A stretch of DNA of 64,000 nucleotides from Sarcocystis neurona. Its lineage: Eukaryota > Apicomplexa > Conoidasida > Eucoccidiorida > Sarcocystidae. Positions 1 through 11,274 of the stretch are shown here, piece after piece (positions within the stretch are counted from its first letter, which is position 1; each line of letters starts with the position of its first letter). The stretch spans positions 1,490,760 through 1,554,759 of the forward strand of contig KL647304.1 of the NCBI GenBank assembly GCA_000727475.1, given 5' to 3'. The position numbers were made by a program, and so were the translations under genes. The notes beneath the pieces were generated by a model. The model saw only the letters and a list, made by a program, of their open reading frames with translations. It searched no databases and was not told the origin of the DNA.

Positions 1-4
1 ACAT

Positions 5-52
<48 letters not shown>

Positions 53-60
53 GTATATAC
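1..60. repeat. (TA)n microsatellite at left edge
   Basis: An almost pure TA dinucleotide run with interspersed TG/CA steps. It is cut by the window edge, so its full length is unknown. Confidence 0.9.
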
Positions 61-831
61 GTCTGTCTCTGTTTCTCTTTATGTGTAGTGTAGCTCTCTG
101 TGTCTTCTTCCTCTGTCTCTCTGATATAAAGTAGAAGTATGAGCAGGGCCGCTATGTCTCCGTGCGCACACACGTATATTACATATGTGCACATGTGTGT
201 ATATGAGCAAGCCAGTGTACAGAGACGGACACGTATGTGCGTGTCCCACGTGCAGCCCTTCCGCAGGAGAAGTTGCTTCGATGAAGTTCCTGAGGAACGC
301 GTATGCGGAGGGCAATTCTGTGCGTGTGACTCTACACCTGCGAAGGGAAGATTTTACCCCCATGCGGCCTGTTTATGTATACAGCTGGTGGACGTGCGTA
401 CTCCGCTGTTGGCGTGTAAAAGGTGGAGAAGACTCGAGGATGTATGCTTGCGCACTCTGCACGTGTCCACAGCTCTTTGCGTGACAGCCGTCTCCCGCTC
501 GTACATCTCCCTTTCCTTTCCTAGACACGTGCGAAGAACGACAGCCCTGGGCGAGGGAATAGGGCGGCTGCATGCGCGGCCTCTGCTCCCTCGCTCCTGC
601 GGAGAACTTGGCGCCGGCCTCTGCGCGGGCGTCTAGTTTTCTTCATCACGCGTTCGAGACGCCTTGCCCGCAACTGTTCCCTCCTCCCCTTTCCGTCGCG
701 CCGTTGCATATGCAGAGGCTGCTGTTTGTATGGGCGACGCGCGCGCCTCCTTGCATGCATGCGCTGTGTATACCCCCTCGCGGCGCACCATTTGTTCGCC
801 TGCGTGCGGTCGTCGGTGCACGTTGCGCAGA

Positions 832-961
832 GCTGCCGTCGTCGCCAGAGGAGAGCAGCAGCTCCTCTTCTTCGGACGAGGAAGGAGACGGAGGCCTCGT
901 CGCGCGCCGCGCCATTTTCGAACGATTTCTATCCCGTCGGAGACAGCGCTTGGTGGGGTAA
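832..961 (+). CDS. putative terminal exon encoding acidic/serine cluster protein
   Basis: A GCAG acceptor at about 831 precedes an open frame with a short Pro/Ser start, a run of seven serines, an acidic DEEGD patch and a basic tail containing FLSRRRQRLVG, then stops with TAA. Ser runs next to acidic patches are typical of casein kinase 2-type phosphosites in coccidian proteins, and the base use here is more GC-rich and less repetitive than its surroundings. The upstream exons were not found, and the segment could be chance, so no function is proposed. Confidence 0.3.
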
Positions 962-1729
962 CACTTCCTCTCCATACGTTTTCTCGGCGCGCGTCTCCTT
1001 CTGACCACCTGGGGCGCAGGCCCTCCCCCGTTCTTCTTTTTCTCCTCGTCTCCTTGACGTGTGGCTGCGCACCAGGGTGGTTATTGACTTCTCTTGATTA
1101 ACAGGGAGGGAAGTTGCACTGGGGGGCCGCCTGTAAAATTGCTACACAGGACGCAGGAGTAGAGGGAATAAGAGAGAAAAAGGACGCGTGAATTAGGTCC
1201 CGTCGCAGGAAAGTGGGTGACACCTTTTTTTTGTCAGGGGGGACGCGCGCCGCGGCGCGGCACCTGAGGGCTGCTGCAAAGCGGAGAGATAGAGACGAGA
1301 CAAGAGCATGTTGCCTTCGAGACACAGTCATCACAGAGAGACGAGACGGCACGCATGCCTATAAGGAGGGGAGTCGCTTCTCTTGCGAAACAGAGAAGCT
1401 ACTGCAGCCGTAGCTGCTGTGCCGGCTACGCAGGTTGTGCTGCATGCAGTGACCAGAGCGGTGCTACGGAGGACCTGCACACCGCGCCGGCCCGCCGCAG
1501 CGGGATAGACGGCCTGCAGCAGTAGAAGGCTGCATGCTGCGCTGGCGCGGTTGCTAGGGGAGAGGGAGGCTGCGGGCCCCACAATCAGCAGCGCGGTAGC
1601 GCGACAGGAGTGGGCTGTACAAGTTTTGAGGAGCGTAGGGATGCAGCTAGCCGCATGCATTCGGCAGGTGCTTGCGGTGGGTAAGTTGCCAGGAGTAGTC
1701 ATAGGACGAGGAGGGAGCCTGCCGGGGTC

Positions 1730-2012
1730 AGGCGGCAGCTCGAGACTGCGTGCAGGGCTCCTTGCACTGGTCAGGCACAGGTGAGGAGAGGCTGTTTGCA
1801 GTGCGGGTCCAAACGACGGGGCTGCACGCGGAGCTTCATGCAACGAACAGGTCCAGGCTAGGAGTCCCATGCAGGCTGCGTGCAGCGGGCAGGTCTACGC
1901 TAGGGGACTGCACGCAGGGCTGCATGCGTTGGACAGGTCCAGGCTAAGAGGCCGCATGCAGGGTTGCGTGCAGTGGGTGGGTCCACGGTAGGAGACTGCG
2001 TGAAGCGTGGTT
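1730..2012. repeat. about 44-bp GC-rich minisatellite with CATGCA-type motifs
   Basis: Four to six degenerate copies of a 42-46 bp unit. Copies start near 1805, 1849, 1891, 1935 and 1981 and share the core AGGTCCAGGCTA followed by a TGCACGCAGGGCTGCATGC-like part. The copies differ by point changes and small indels, so the array is old. No coding frame is convincing through it. Confidence 0.75.
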
Positions 2013-2429
2013 CTCTTTTAAGGACGGCCACTAGTTTGCATGCAGAGATTTTTACGTATTCTTGTGCAAACCCACCCACTTACATATATGTATTTCTCTA
2101 CGTTCACTGTAAAGAGGTGCATATATAGAAAACGGGACGTCGCACCTGCGCTTTGTTCCGTTCACGCATTTGCTCTGAGGAAAAGGGCGACTTTTCCCCC
2201 CCTGTGCACTTTTGTGTTAGGCAAAGAAATGCATGCAGCACCGTCTCTTCAAATATGGATTTTTTTCCGTCAGGGCGAGAGAAAGAAGCAGAAGAGAACT
2301 TCAGTAGGCCCTTCCTGAAGTAGAGATTCAGAGAGAAAACGTTCCCTGCTGCTTCCTCTACGCATGCAAGTGTAGACCAGCAGGGACACTGAAAACGTTA
2401 TCCAGGAAGCACGCACGCATCATGTAATT

Positions 2430-2545
2430 CTGTGAGCACACACATACCCATATTAATATATATACACATACATGTATATAAAAATATATATATATATATA
2501 TATGTATGCTTATCTCTCTCTCTCGTTCTCTCCCTGTATACACGT
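2430..2545. repeat. TA/CT microsatellite
   Basis: A (TA)n run with TG/CA steps followed by a (CT)n run. The DNA around it, 2.0-3.2 kb, holds no gene I can support apart from a (CA)n-rich stretch at 3083-3120. Confidence 0.7.
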
Positions 2546-3271
2546 GTGTAGTGACACGTATTTATTCACTTGTATTGAAGAACGGAATACCTCTGTGGAA
2601 GGGAGATACATGTGGGGGTGGGCGTTTTACTTGTCTTTTTCCCCGAGAAGCAGTGAAGCGCTGCTTCGAGTAAGAAGCGTGCGCACGCGTTGTTGCCGGC
2701 GCATGTTTGCTGCCGTCCGTGAATCACTTCACCAGCGGAGAAATAAGCTGCAGCATCCAGACCACCGTCTCCCTCTGTGTGCGGCCTGCTGCCACGCCGT
2801 TGTCCATCACCTGTGCGTCTCCCTCCCTGCGTCCCTAGATAAATAAAAGTGTGCGGCACCACCGCGTGCACCCAGACATGACGCCCCGTACTAGTATCTG
2901 GCCGTCGGCACCACGAGCGCGCATGCTGCACGCCCCACACGGTTCCGACAGGGGCCGACGGCAGCAGGCCCCCGCGTGAGCGTACCACTGCAGGGCTACT
3001 TGCTGCTCTGGGAGACTCTTTTTTGGCCTGCGTCTTCTCTGCGGGATCCAGTGTGCATGCGGCGAGAGTCACGACTCCCCACCCCCACGCACACACGCAC
3101 ACGCACACACGCAGACGCACCGCGGGTCTGTGTGGACGTGTGCGTCGTTAGCTCTCTTTCACTCCTTTTCTCTCTGTCAGAGAGGGGAGACACCTGCTGC
3201 ACGCTGCTAGTGCATGTTTCACGCGCTGCTTAAGAGCGGCGCGACAGCAACGCATGCGTGTGTTTTTGCAG

Positions 3272-3357
3272 GGAGACAAAAAGGCACCGGAGTTTGAGAC
3301 GGCCTTCGGCTTCTACGTGCGCTATTTGGCGCTGTGTCTCCTCTCGCCTTCGCTCTC
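3272..3357 (+). CDS. putative internal exon, unknown protein
   Basis: A textbook acceptor (TGTTTTTGCAG) at 3271 leads into a phase-0 frame beginning GDKKAPEFETAFGFYVRY, with high complexity and good codon use, until a possible GTATCC donor at 3358. It stands out from the CT/CA-rich DNA around it. The partner exons are not identified and I do not recognise the peptide, so neither family nor function can be given. Confidence 0.35.
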
Positions 3358-3792
3358 GTATCCGTTCCCTCGTGCTGCTGCAGCGCGTGTCTCCGCTGCA
3401 GGTACAGCTGTCTCTGTCTCCCTCCACCTCCACACGCATGACACTCTTCTCAAGTCACGCGTCACGCAGCCGCGAAACCGGCGCTCCGCGCCCACGTCTC
3501 TCTACAGAGAAAAAGGTCGCTCATTTAGCAGCAAGTGCGCAGACAAACATCTCTGTCTCTCACTGCATGTGTGCACACACGCGGGGCGGGTGTAGGGGGG
3601 GAACAGGGGGCCTTTTGTTCCGACGCGAAGCAGCCGCACCGGTCGCCTAGCGCGCCGCGCGGCGCGGACAGAGGCAGACGCAGAGACGAGACACAGACAG
3701 AGACAGCGGGACACAAAAGGAAAACGCACGTCGCGACGAAACGGATCATTAAAAGAGAGACAGACACGTAAACATACACACAGACAGGTGGC

Positions 3793-3996
3793 TCACGCAC
3801 AGGAGGATGATCTCAGCATCTGCGCTTCCACGTAGAACAACTCGGGGTCCACGGGGTACATTTTCTTCGCCCAAGTACGACACTCGGCTCCTCTTTGTAC
3901 CGCGCTTTCCACGACACGACATATGTTCTGAGACGCCGGGAGGAGGTCTGCGCATGCAGACACGCGACTGCCTCTCCTGCCAGACCGCACCACTTC
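3793..3996 (-). CDS. putative 3'-terminal exon, unknown protein
   Basis: On the minus strand an acceptor-like CTGCCTCCAG ends at 3997 and is followed by an open frame to a TGA at 3793. The last part contains the non-repetitive peptide TWAKKMYPVDPELFYVEAQM, which looks like real protein. It is convergent with the exon-like segment at 3272. A second minus frame is also open across this region, so the choice of frame is uncertain. No family is recognised. Confidence 0.3.
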   Translation of the reverse strand, partial: EVVRSGRRGSRVSACADLLPASQNICRVVESAVQRGAECRTWAKKMYPVDPELFYVEAQMLRSSSCA

Positions 3997-4439
3997 CTGG
4001 AGGCAGTTCACTTGCTTGCGTGAGCGCCTTGACAAAATTCTCCACACACACACATACACATACCAGTAGACTCAAGCGTGCTCGCAATGCACTGGTGCCT
4101 GCGAGCGCCGCACTCACAGAAGAGAAAGAAGAAAGAAGAGGAAGAGGCAGGAGGAGAAGCAGATGCAACAGCAGCAGCAGCAGCACGGCAAGTGCCGTAG
4201 CAGGGTAGCAGCATTGGGAAGACGTGAGAGTAGGCCGTTTCTGTTGATGCGCTGCTGGTGATGCGCTGCCTCCTGCCTTAATAGGTGAACGCGACAACCA
4301 GTACCTTCTGCAGGTAATTGCGAGAGAACACACGTGGCTTCTGGTGTGAGGCGGTTGCTTTTCTCCTGGCTATGGAGAGGCACGCTTCGCACGTGAGGCA
4401 TGCGCGACCCCGAAGAGCTGGTCGGGCTCTGGCAGACAC

Positions 4440-4870
4440 CAATGTGCATATACGCGCACAGACATACTGACGTAAATGCATTCACATATAGGCAGATAAA
4501 TCAATATAGGGATTTGTACATGTATATACATATATATATATGTATATATCCACGAATACATTTATGTCCATGTGTATACATGTATGCGCACATGCGTAAT
4601 CGTATATGAGTTGACGCAGGGGCTATAGGTGTGTTGACTCTGCTACGTAGACATATGCGTGGGCACATATTTATATATGAAGGTACGTCCGTATGCATAT
4701 ACACATGCATATACATACGTGTGTACATTATTGTGAATATACACACATATATAACGTAGAGACATATACACATCTTTGAACCTATGCATAGGAAGAAGTG
4801 TATGCCTGTTTATACACACGGATACATATAGGTGTATGTATACTTGCACGTGTTTTTGAGCGAAAGATAT
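4440..4870. repeat. alternating purine-pyrimidine microsatellite
   Basis: A degenerate mixture of TATA, TGTA, TACG and CATA steps over about 430 bp, almost strictly alternating purine and pyrimidine. Short tyrosine/isoleucine/cysteine-rich open frames occur in it on both strands but are a by-product of the repeat. Confidence 0.85.
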
Positions 4871-4910
4871 AGAGAAAGAGTATGTATAGGGCGCTCCCGC
4901 TGTTGACGCT

Positions 4911-5075
4911 GCTGCAGCTCCTGCCTCATGTGCTGCTATTGCTGCCTCCTGTGCTGCTGCTGTGTGCGTCTGTGTGACACTGCTGGTGGCTGCGGTGTTG
5001 TCGTTGCTGCAGCCGCGCTACTGCTGCCGGGCGCGCTTTTGCAGCGCCTGCTGCTGCTGCGGCTGCTGTCTTTGT
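4911..5075. repeat. CTG trinucleotide tract
   Basis: Interrupted (CTG)n on the plus strand (CAG on minus), about 165 bp. The minus strand would code for Gln/Ala/Ser and could be part of a minus-strand exon, but no bounded exon is visible. Confidence 0.75.
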
Positions 5076-5194
5076 TGCTACAGGCGGCACAGAAGATCCA
5101 CCGCATTAGCGACGCGATGAGGAGCTCCGTACGTCACTTTGTCTTCAGTAAACGACGACAGATACCTCTGCAGCGTATATACTCCTCATCGTCT

Positions 5195-7075
5195 TACACG
5201 TGTGTATATATATATATGTATATATACGCATATATCTGTATATGTATATTAAAATATATATATATCTACGTATGTGTATATCATATATATATATATCTCT
5301 ATGTGTGTGTATACCTATCTCTTCACATATACACATCCGTGTCTACACGCTTGTACCTGTGTGTCTCAGTGTCTCTCGGCCCATCCTTGTGTCTGTATCG
5401 ATCTATGTCTATTTTTATCTGTCTACTCACCCCAATGTATATGTTGGCATCTACAGATGTTTTCCTGATGTTTTTATTGTCTCCCTTTTTCTGTCAGGCT
5501 GTCTATCTTTCTCTGTCTGTGCTGTCCCCTGTGTAGATCTGGGTGGTGTATTTTATTCTTGTCTCTCCCTGCGTCTCTGTCGCTGTCTCTCTTTTTCTGT
5601 TTTTCTTCGAATTATTTTAGATCTTCTTCTTCCGTGTGGCCAACGTATACTTTTCTTCTCAGCGCTACACTAAAAAGCAGCTTTGTCCTGTGGTGACATC
5701 TCTCTAGACATTTCTCTCTTCTTCCGTCGCCAGAACCGGCCTTGTCTTCGTAATTCATGAACTGCAGCAAACAGAAATATCTGCGGGACAGCGGTAGGCC
5801 CTCTCCTTCCTCTTATTAGAAGTTGGCAGACATCTTCATATTTGTATGATGTAAATCTATCCGAATGTGGTGACCCAAAGACAGAAACGGAGACAGAAAG
5901 AGATACGTCTCTTAACATATATATTCTATGTATATATACATAAATGCATTCAAACATATGCATACACATACGTGTATATAAGATATGTCTATTCACATGT
6001 ATCTTGTGTATATATATATATATGAGACATCCCTATTTACATGTATATAAATATATATATGTATATGGTACATGTCTACTCACTTGTATATTCTATTTGT
6101 ACATACATTCATATATATATATGAGACAGCACGGTGAGCATGTGTATTCGATTTCTACATGCATTCATATATATACGTATATGTGTATATTTGAGACGTG
6201 TATATAGAAATGTCTATCAAATTTATATACGCACATATATGTGTGCACAGTGTTCTCTCTATATACGCCTGTACATATATATATATATATAGAGGTACAT
6301 GTCTACATAAATACGTCTATGTAAATCTCAAGCCTCTGTGGCTTGTCTCCCAGGGTATGCCCATGAGTACTTGGCTCTATATGCCTCCGCCTCCATACGC
6401 GTATATGTGCCTCATATATATATGCGGGACATGTATATTGACGTGGATACTGTATGTATATATATACATATGTATTTATGGAGAGACACACACATAGACA
6501 TTCTTCATATAGGGAAAGACAAAGGTAAACACACACATATATATATACATACAAACGTACATGTATAAAGAAATATTTACCGAGATACAAATACAGATAT
6601 ACGCAGATATAGAAGAAGAGAATTTGCATACACACATGCATATGTATGTGTATATACATAAATATATACACACAGACGTACAGAAAGAGAGAAACATTTA
6701 TTGACGTGTATATATATATATATACACACATAGAGAGAGAGAGACACACACACACATACACATATGTATATACGTATGGAGAGGGAGACGCGTAGAGGCA
6801 GACACATAGACGTACACATGGACATATCGAGAGAGACACACCATATAGGTTTGGGATATACATAGAGGTATCTGTGCAGATGTGTACCTGTATGTACACC
6901 TATATATACATGTGTACATAGGCCTATATATAGAGGACACTTTACACACACGTATATTTATACATATGTGTGGAGGTATACGTAGATGTTTCATAGACGT
7001 CTCTGCACATATATATATATATATAGACGCTGGTGTGTACACGTATATCTATTATGTGCTGGTGTATGTGTGAAT
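5195..7075. repeat. large microsatellite field (TA/TG/CA/CT)
   Basis: The plus strand is alternating purine-pyrimidine at 5195-5330, pyrimidine-rich CT at 5330-5640, of ordinary composition at about 5640-5920, and again an almost unbroken alternating TATA/TGTA/CATA/TACG field at 5920-7075. I see no gene in this 1.9 kb. All the open frames are Ile/Tyr/Cys/Val-rich repeat translations. Confidence 0.85.
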
Positions 7076-7199
7076 ATGTATTTGAACAGCCGCTCGTGTG
7101 CAGCTGGTGAACTACTCCCTGACAAACCCCGCGCAGCCACAGGGGCAGCATTCTGCTCTGCCGCACACGTGGCCTCCTGCAAGTGAAAAGACGCCTGCG

Positions 7200-8860
7200 C
7201 ATGCATGCGCTGCTGGTCTCTGCTGCTGCTGTGGCTGCTGCAGACGGAGACGACTCTTCTACCGGCGGCCTTCAAAAGGCAATTAATTTCCTACAGCAGC
7301 TGCAGCGTCGTCCTCGTTCCTCGGCGCTCTATAGTCCGCAACCCCGCCCAGTAAGAAGACTGCGGGCATGCGCCCTGAGCAGCAGCAGCCTGGGAGAACG
7401 CGGGAGGCACGCTGCAGCAGCAGCACGGGGGAAGACGCGGGAGACACGCCGCAGCAGCAATGCCACAAGTGCCGAAGCAGCGGAGACACGCAGAGGAGCC
7501 AAGTGAGAAACGCAGGAGACACGTGTAGCAGCAGCAGGAGGAATGTGGCGAAGCAACGCCACCGGCGCATGCAAGAGCAACAGCAGCATCAGCGCACGCA
7601 GCAGCAACGGCTGCGAGACGGAGGAACGCAGCCTTTTGACGTTCGTCAGTCGACATCTCGTTAGTTCTCGACTATACGGCGCTGTTGCATTTTCGATGCT
7701 GTTGACGCTTCTCAAGCAGTTTCTGTTATCAGCAGGCGCGCTGACGACAGGGGAGTACAACAGCAGCAGCAGTGTGAGAGAGACGTAGAGGAGAACGCTG
7801 CTCGCCCTGTTGCTGCCGGCCTCTCCGATTCCTCTCTCCCGCCGCTGCTGCTGCTGCTGAAAGCAGCGGGAACTGCGGCAGCCCTGGCGTGTGTCGCGCG
7901 GAGCTGGGACAGCCCTCAGTTTTACACTCTGCAAATGTTGAGAGACAGATAAAGAGAGAGATGCGCGTCGGGGGTGGCAGTGTCTAGCATTCGTGCACAA
8001 CAAGAGAGGCGTTCTCAGAAATAGTAACTTTGTATGGGAAATGATTTATATCTACGTATATAAGGCGTGTGGACACTGCATGGAGTTTTTCGTCCCTTTT
8101 AAAGAGTCTCTGTAGGAAGTTTGCAAAGAGAGGTAAGTCCCGGGTTTTTGCATGTTTATGGTGAGAGACACACGCCACTTCAGCGGCTCTGGCGCGAAGA
8201 CGCATGCAAAGAGGTGGGGAGGCGCTTCTATGTCTCTCTGACCGGCGGCGCTGCCCAAAGGTCCGTTCAGTCCTGCGTACCTGAGACGAAGAAGAAGAAG
8301 AAGAAGAAGAAGGAGAGGAGCAGTAGCATGCCGGGGGCAGCTACGAGAAGCAGCAACACCAGTAGCAGCAGCAGCTAGAAGAAGTACAGCAGGCCCCAGC
8401 GTGCTGTGTGCAGCTAAAAACGGGTGCGTAGTAGTTGCGTCTTGCCACGAGAAGCAGCGGCAGCAGCAGTCTCCTGCAGAACTGCTGCAGTTCTTGATGA
8501 AAGGGCAGCAGGAGCTGCGCGTGGCAGGGGCTGCCTCAGAGAAGAACAGGAGGGGAACAAAAAGCCGGAGAAGCACACGCCGCAGCAGCAGAAGACGCGT
8601 GGCCCGCACGGGTGCGTCACCGCCTGCTGGGCAGGGAGCTGTCTGCGTGCGGGGGCGTTTTTTCTCTTCTCGAAGCAGCACCAAGTGATAGGGAGCAAGC
8701 CCGGGGAGGAAAAAGAGCAGGCCGAAAACGAAGGGGAAGTGCAGGTCCGAAGCAGAAGAGAGGAGCCGAAGAAAGTGAATGGAAGGAAGAAAACGACGAT
8801 GGGGAGGAGGACGACGGAGAGAAGAAGAAGAAGAAGAAGGAGAAAAAGACGGAGAAGATG
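7200..8860. repeat. cluster of CAG and GAA/GAG trinucleotide tracts
   Basis: Plus-strand CAG-rich DNA at 7205-7620, 7755-7790, 8335-8385 and 8455-8610, with pure (GAA)n runs at about 8288-8315 and 8818-8845. Frames in the CAG parts give Gln/Ala/Ser, and the GAA parts give Lys/Glu. Between 8690 and 8970 the plus strand has a charged open frame ending in a less repetitive stretch (DEDKRNNARTFFKKFLRDVN), which may be a true exon end. The rest cannot be divided into exons from sequence alone. Confidence 0.7.
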
Positions 8861-9014
8861 TGCATTCTCGGGGGAAGCACGACAGCTGGTAGCTACGAAG
8901 ACGAGGACAAGCGGAACAACGCAAGAACATTTTTTAAAAAGTTTCTTCGAGACGTGAATCGTTACAAAATAGGTTCTGATCCGCCCTCCTGTTCTTCTGC
9001 TGTTCCTCTTCTTC

Positions 9015-9440
9015 CTCTTTTTTCTGGCAGCGCGGCTCTCCTGCTGCTGCAGCTGCTCTTCCGCTTGTTGGTGCGGTGACTGTAATGCGCGGCTGCTGCC
9101 GCTGATCCTAATTCCCTGCTGCTGCTATTGCTGTATCCCTGCTCCTGCGGGTGCTGGAGCAGCGACGACGCCGCTGGAGCCACAGTGCTGCTGCTAGTGT
9201 TTTTCTGCTGCTGCTGCTCCTGCTGCTGTTCTGCTGCAGTCACGCTGCTGATGCAGTTACTTTGCTGCTGCTGCTGTTGTGCTGCTATTCTTCTGCCGCC
9301 GCTTTCCTGCTGCTGTTCTTCTGCCGCCCCTTTTCTGCTGCTATGGTTTTGCTGGTGGTACTACTACTTTGCTGCTGCTACCGCTGCTGCTGTTTTTCTG
9401 CTGCTGACGATGTGTGTCTCTGGCCGCTGCTGCAGTGCTG
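9015..9440. repeat. CTG trinucleotide tract, opposite orientation to 7.2-8.6 kb
   Basis: About 425 bp of dense interrupted (CTG)n on the plus strand, coding Leu/Ala/Cys forward and Gln/Ala/Ser in reverse. It faces the CAG-rich cluster immediately to its left, so the two form an imperfect inverted repeat at the trinucleotide level. Confidence 0.8.
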
Positions 9441-9679
9441 CCCGTCCGTGCGTCGTGTGCCACCGCCGCAGCGGGGCCCGTCATCTGCTGACTCTCTCTG
9501 GTGTTCGTTATAACTCTGGTGAGCTCCTTGCCCTCGCCTGCATGCGTCCAGGAAAAGAAATTCTGCTGCATTTTCTTCGCGAGCCTCCCCTATCTCCACA
9601 CGCGTACACGCGTAGAGAGACGCCTTGCTACGTGCGTGCTGCTGCACACCTCTTTGAGGAGAAACACATATAGCCACAT

Positions 9680-10140
9680 CCATCTAAGTATCTACACATA
9701 TATATATATATGTATATGTGTATACAGATGTACAGAAAGTACGTATATACATATATATATATATATAAGTAGATGCGTATATGCGTATACATACATACAC
9801 ACATACATACATACAAAAAGTCCGTATACATATATATGTATGTAGATACGTATATGTGTATACGTACGTAAAGTACATATGAATATATATACATATCATG
9901 TGCACCCCACCGTACGCGTCTACCAAGACAAGCGCAAAGCCGTGACTGCCTCCATAAATCCACCTCTCTCCCTACATATATATATATATATATATCTGTA
10001 TGTCCGTATCGATACAGATGAATGTGTGTGACAATACACGTCTATCCATAGCTGTGTACATATGTATCTGTACGTCCATATAAGTCTGTAGAGTTTCGTA
10101 TGTAGATGCACCTACGTGTATATATATATATATGTATACG
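9680..10140. repeat. alternating purine-pyrimidine microsatellite
   Basis: TATA/TGTA/CATA/TACG steps at 9680-9915 and 9975-10140, including short (CATA)n runs. No gene is supported in 9.45-10.8 kb. Confidence 0.85.
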
Positions 10141-10834
10141 AAAATCTAGGGGAAGCGGCGAGGCGTGGAGCGCTGGTGGTGGGTAAGTAGCCTTATCTTT
10201 TTGACGTAGATATATACAGGAGTGTTCTAACTTCCCAGCACTTGCGTATAGTACACCTGTGAACAAAGAGACAGAGAAAGCGTACGTATATGTCTGTGTG
10301 TATGTATTTCCATGTGTCAGAGAGGAGCGGGTGTCTGCCTGAGCGAAGTGCATGCGCGTTATCAGAGAGGCGCGCGTCTCGGTCCTGCACGTCCCGACAC
10401 TTACGGGGAGACATGCGTACCAAACTGTTGTGTTGCAGGCGCGCTACAGTTTTGTTGTCTCCGTCTCCACGTCTCGCCGTCTCTATCTGTTTGCGTGGAT
10501 TCACGCGCCTGCCTATATACTTAGCACTGCGCAGATAAACACGCATGTATGTATGCCGCACGCGGATCTCTGTGGAGCCCTCGTACTACGTACGTCAGAA
10601 GTACATATATATGTAGGTGGGGATGGGTAGATATTGCTTGGCTCGATATAAGAGTCTACATGCGTGTGCATGAAGTTCCTTCGATCTGTGCGAGGACGCG
10701 TCTCTGTCTAGATACAAACGTGTGCTGATCCTGCAGCTGTAAATACACAGGTACACTCGTGTGTATATCTGCACCTGATTCGTTCTGTGTGACTCTCTGG
10801 GCCTTCCCACAGAAGTGCTGAGGCATGTGCTGCA

Positions 10835-11135
10835 CTGCTGCGGCGGGTGACACGGCTGCTGCTGCCGTCAGTTTTACTGCTGCTGCTGCGGAGGAGGGGG
10901 AGGAGGCTGCGGAGACTGCCTTCTGACTCCCTGCCACTGCTGCTGCTGCTTCGGCTGCTGTTGCTGCTCCCATCCCTTTCACTGCTGCTGCCGATCTCTT
11001 CACTGCTGCTGCCGTCTTCTTCACTGCTGCTGCTGCTTCGGCTGCTGCTGTTGCTGCTTCGCCTGCTCTTGCCGCTCCTGCCGTTCGTTTCACTGCTGCT
11101 GATGCTGCTTCGGCTGCTGCGGCTGCTGCAGAGCA
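10835..11135. repeat. CTG tract with a longer internal period
   Basis: (CTG)n interrupted regularly by TTCA and CCGT, so that units such as TTCACTGCTGCTGCCG recur. On the minus strand this reads as repeated Ala/Val/Lys peptides. It could be coding on the minus strand, but no flanking exon signal is clear. Confidence 0.7.
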
Positions 11136-11274
11136 GGTGTGGGAAGGAGATTTTCGTCAGTGGCACGTGGCGCATGGTCTCGAGTGGGCGGGGAGAGAAG
11201 CCTTTCCTTCAACGACAATTCGTAAGTCAATTTGTCCCAACATGCAACCTTTTAGTACAGGGATGCTTCTACGT

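Noticed and set aside
4911..5536. 202-codon frame combining CTG tract and microsatellite
   Set aside because: A composite of two repeat types with no unique core; not a credible protein.
5944..7073. Numerous Ile/Tyr/Cys/Val-rich open frames on both strands
   Set aside because: They are direct translations of (TA/TG/CA)n microsatellites; stop codons are rare in such repeats and no frame has non-repetitive content.
8052..8930. 292-codon minus-strand frame, Leu/Ser/Pro-rich
   Set aside because: It spans CAG, GAA and unrelated sequence and is explained by CTG/TTC complements; no motif or splice logic supports it.
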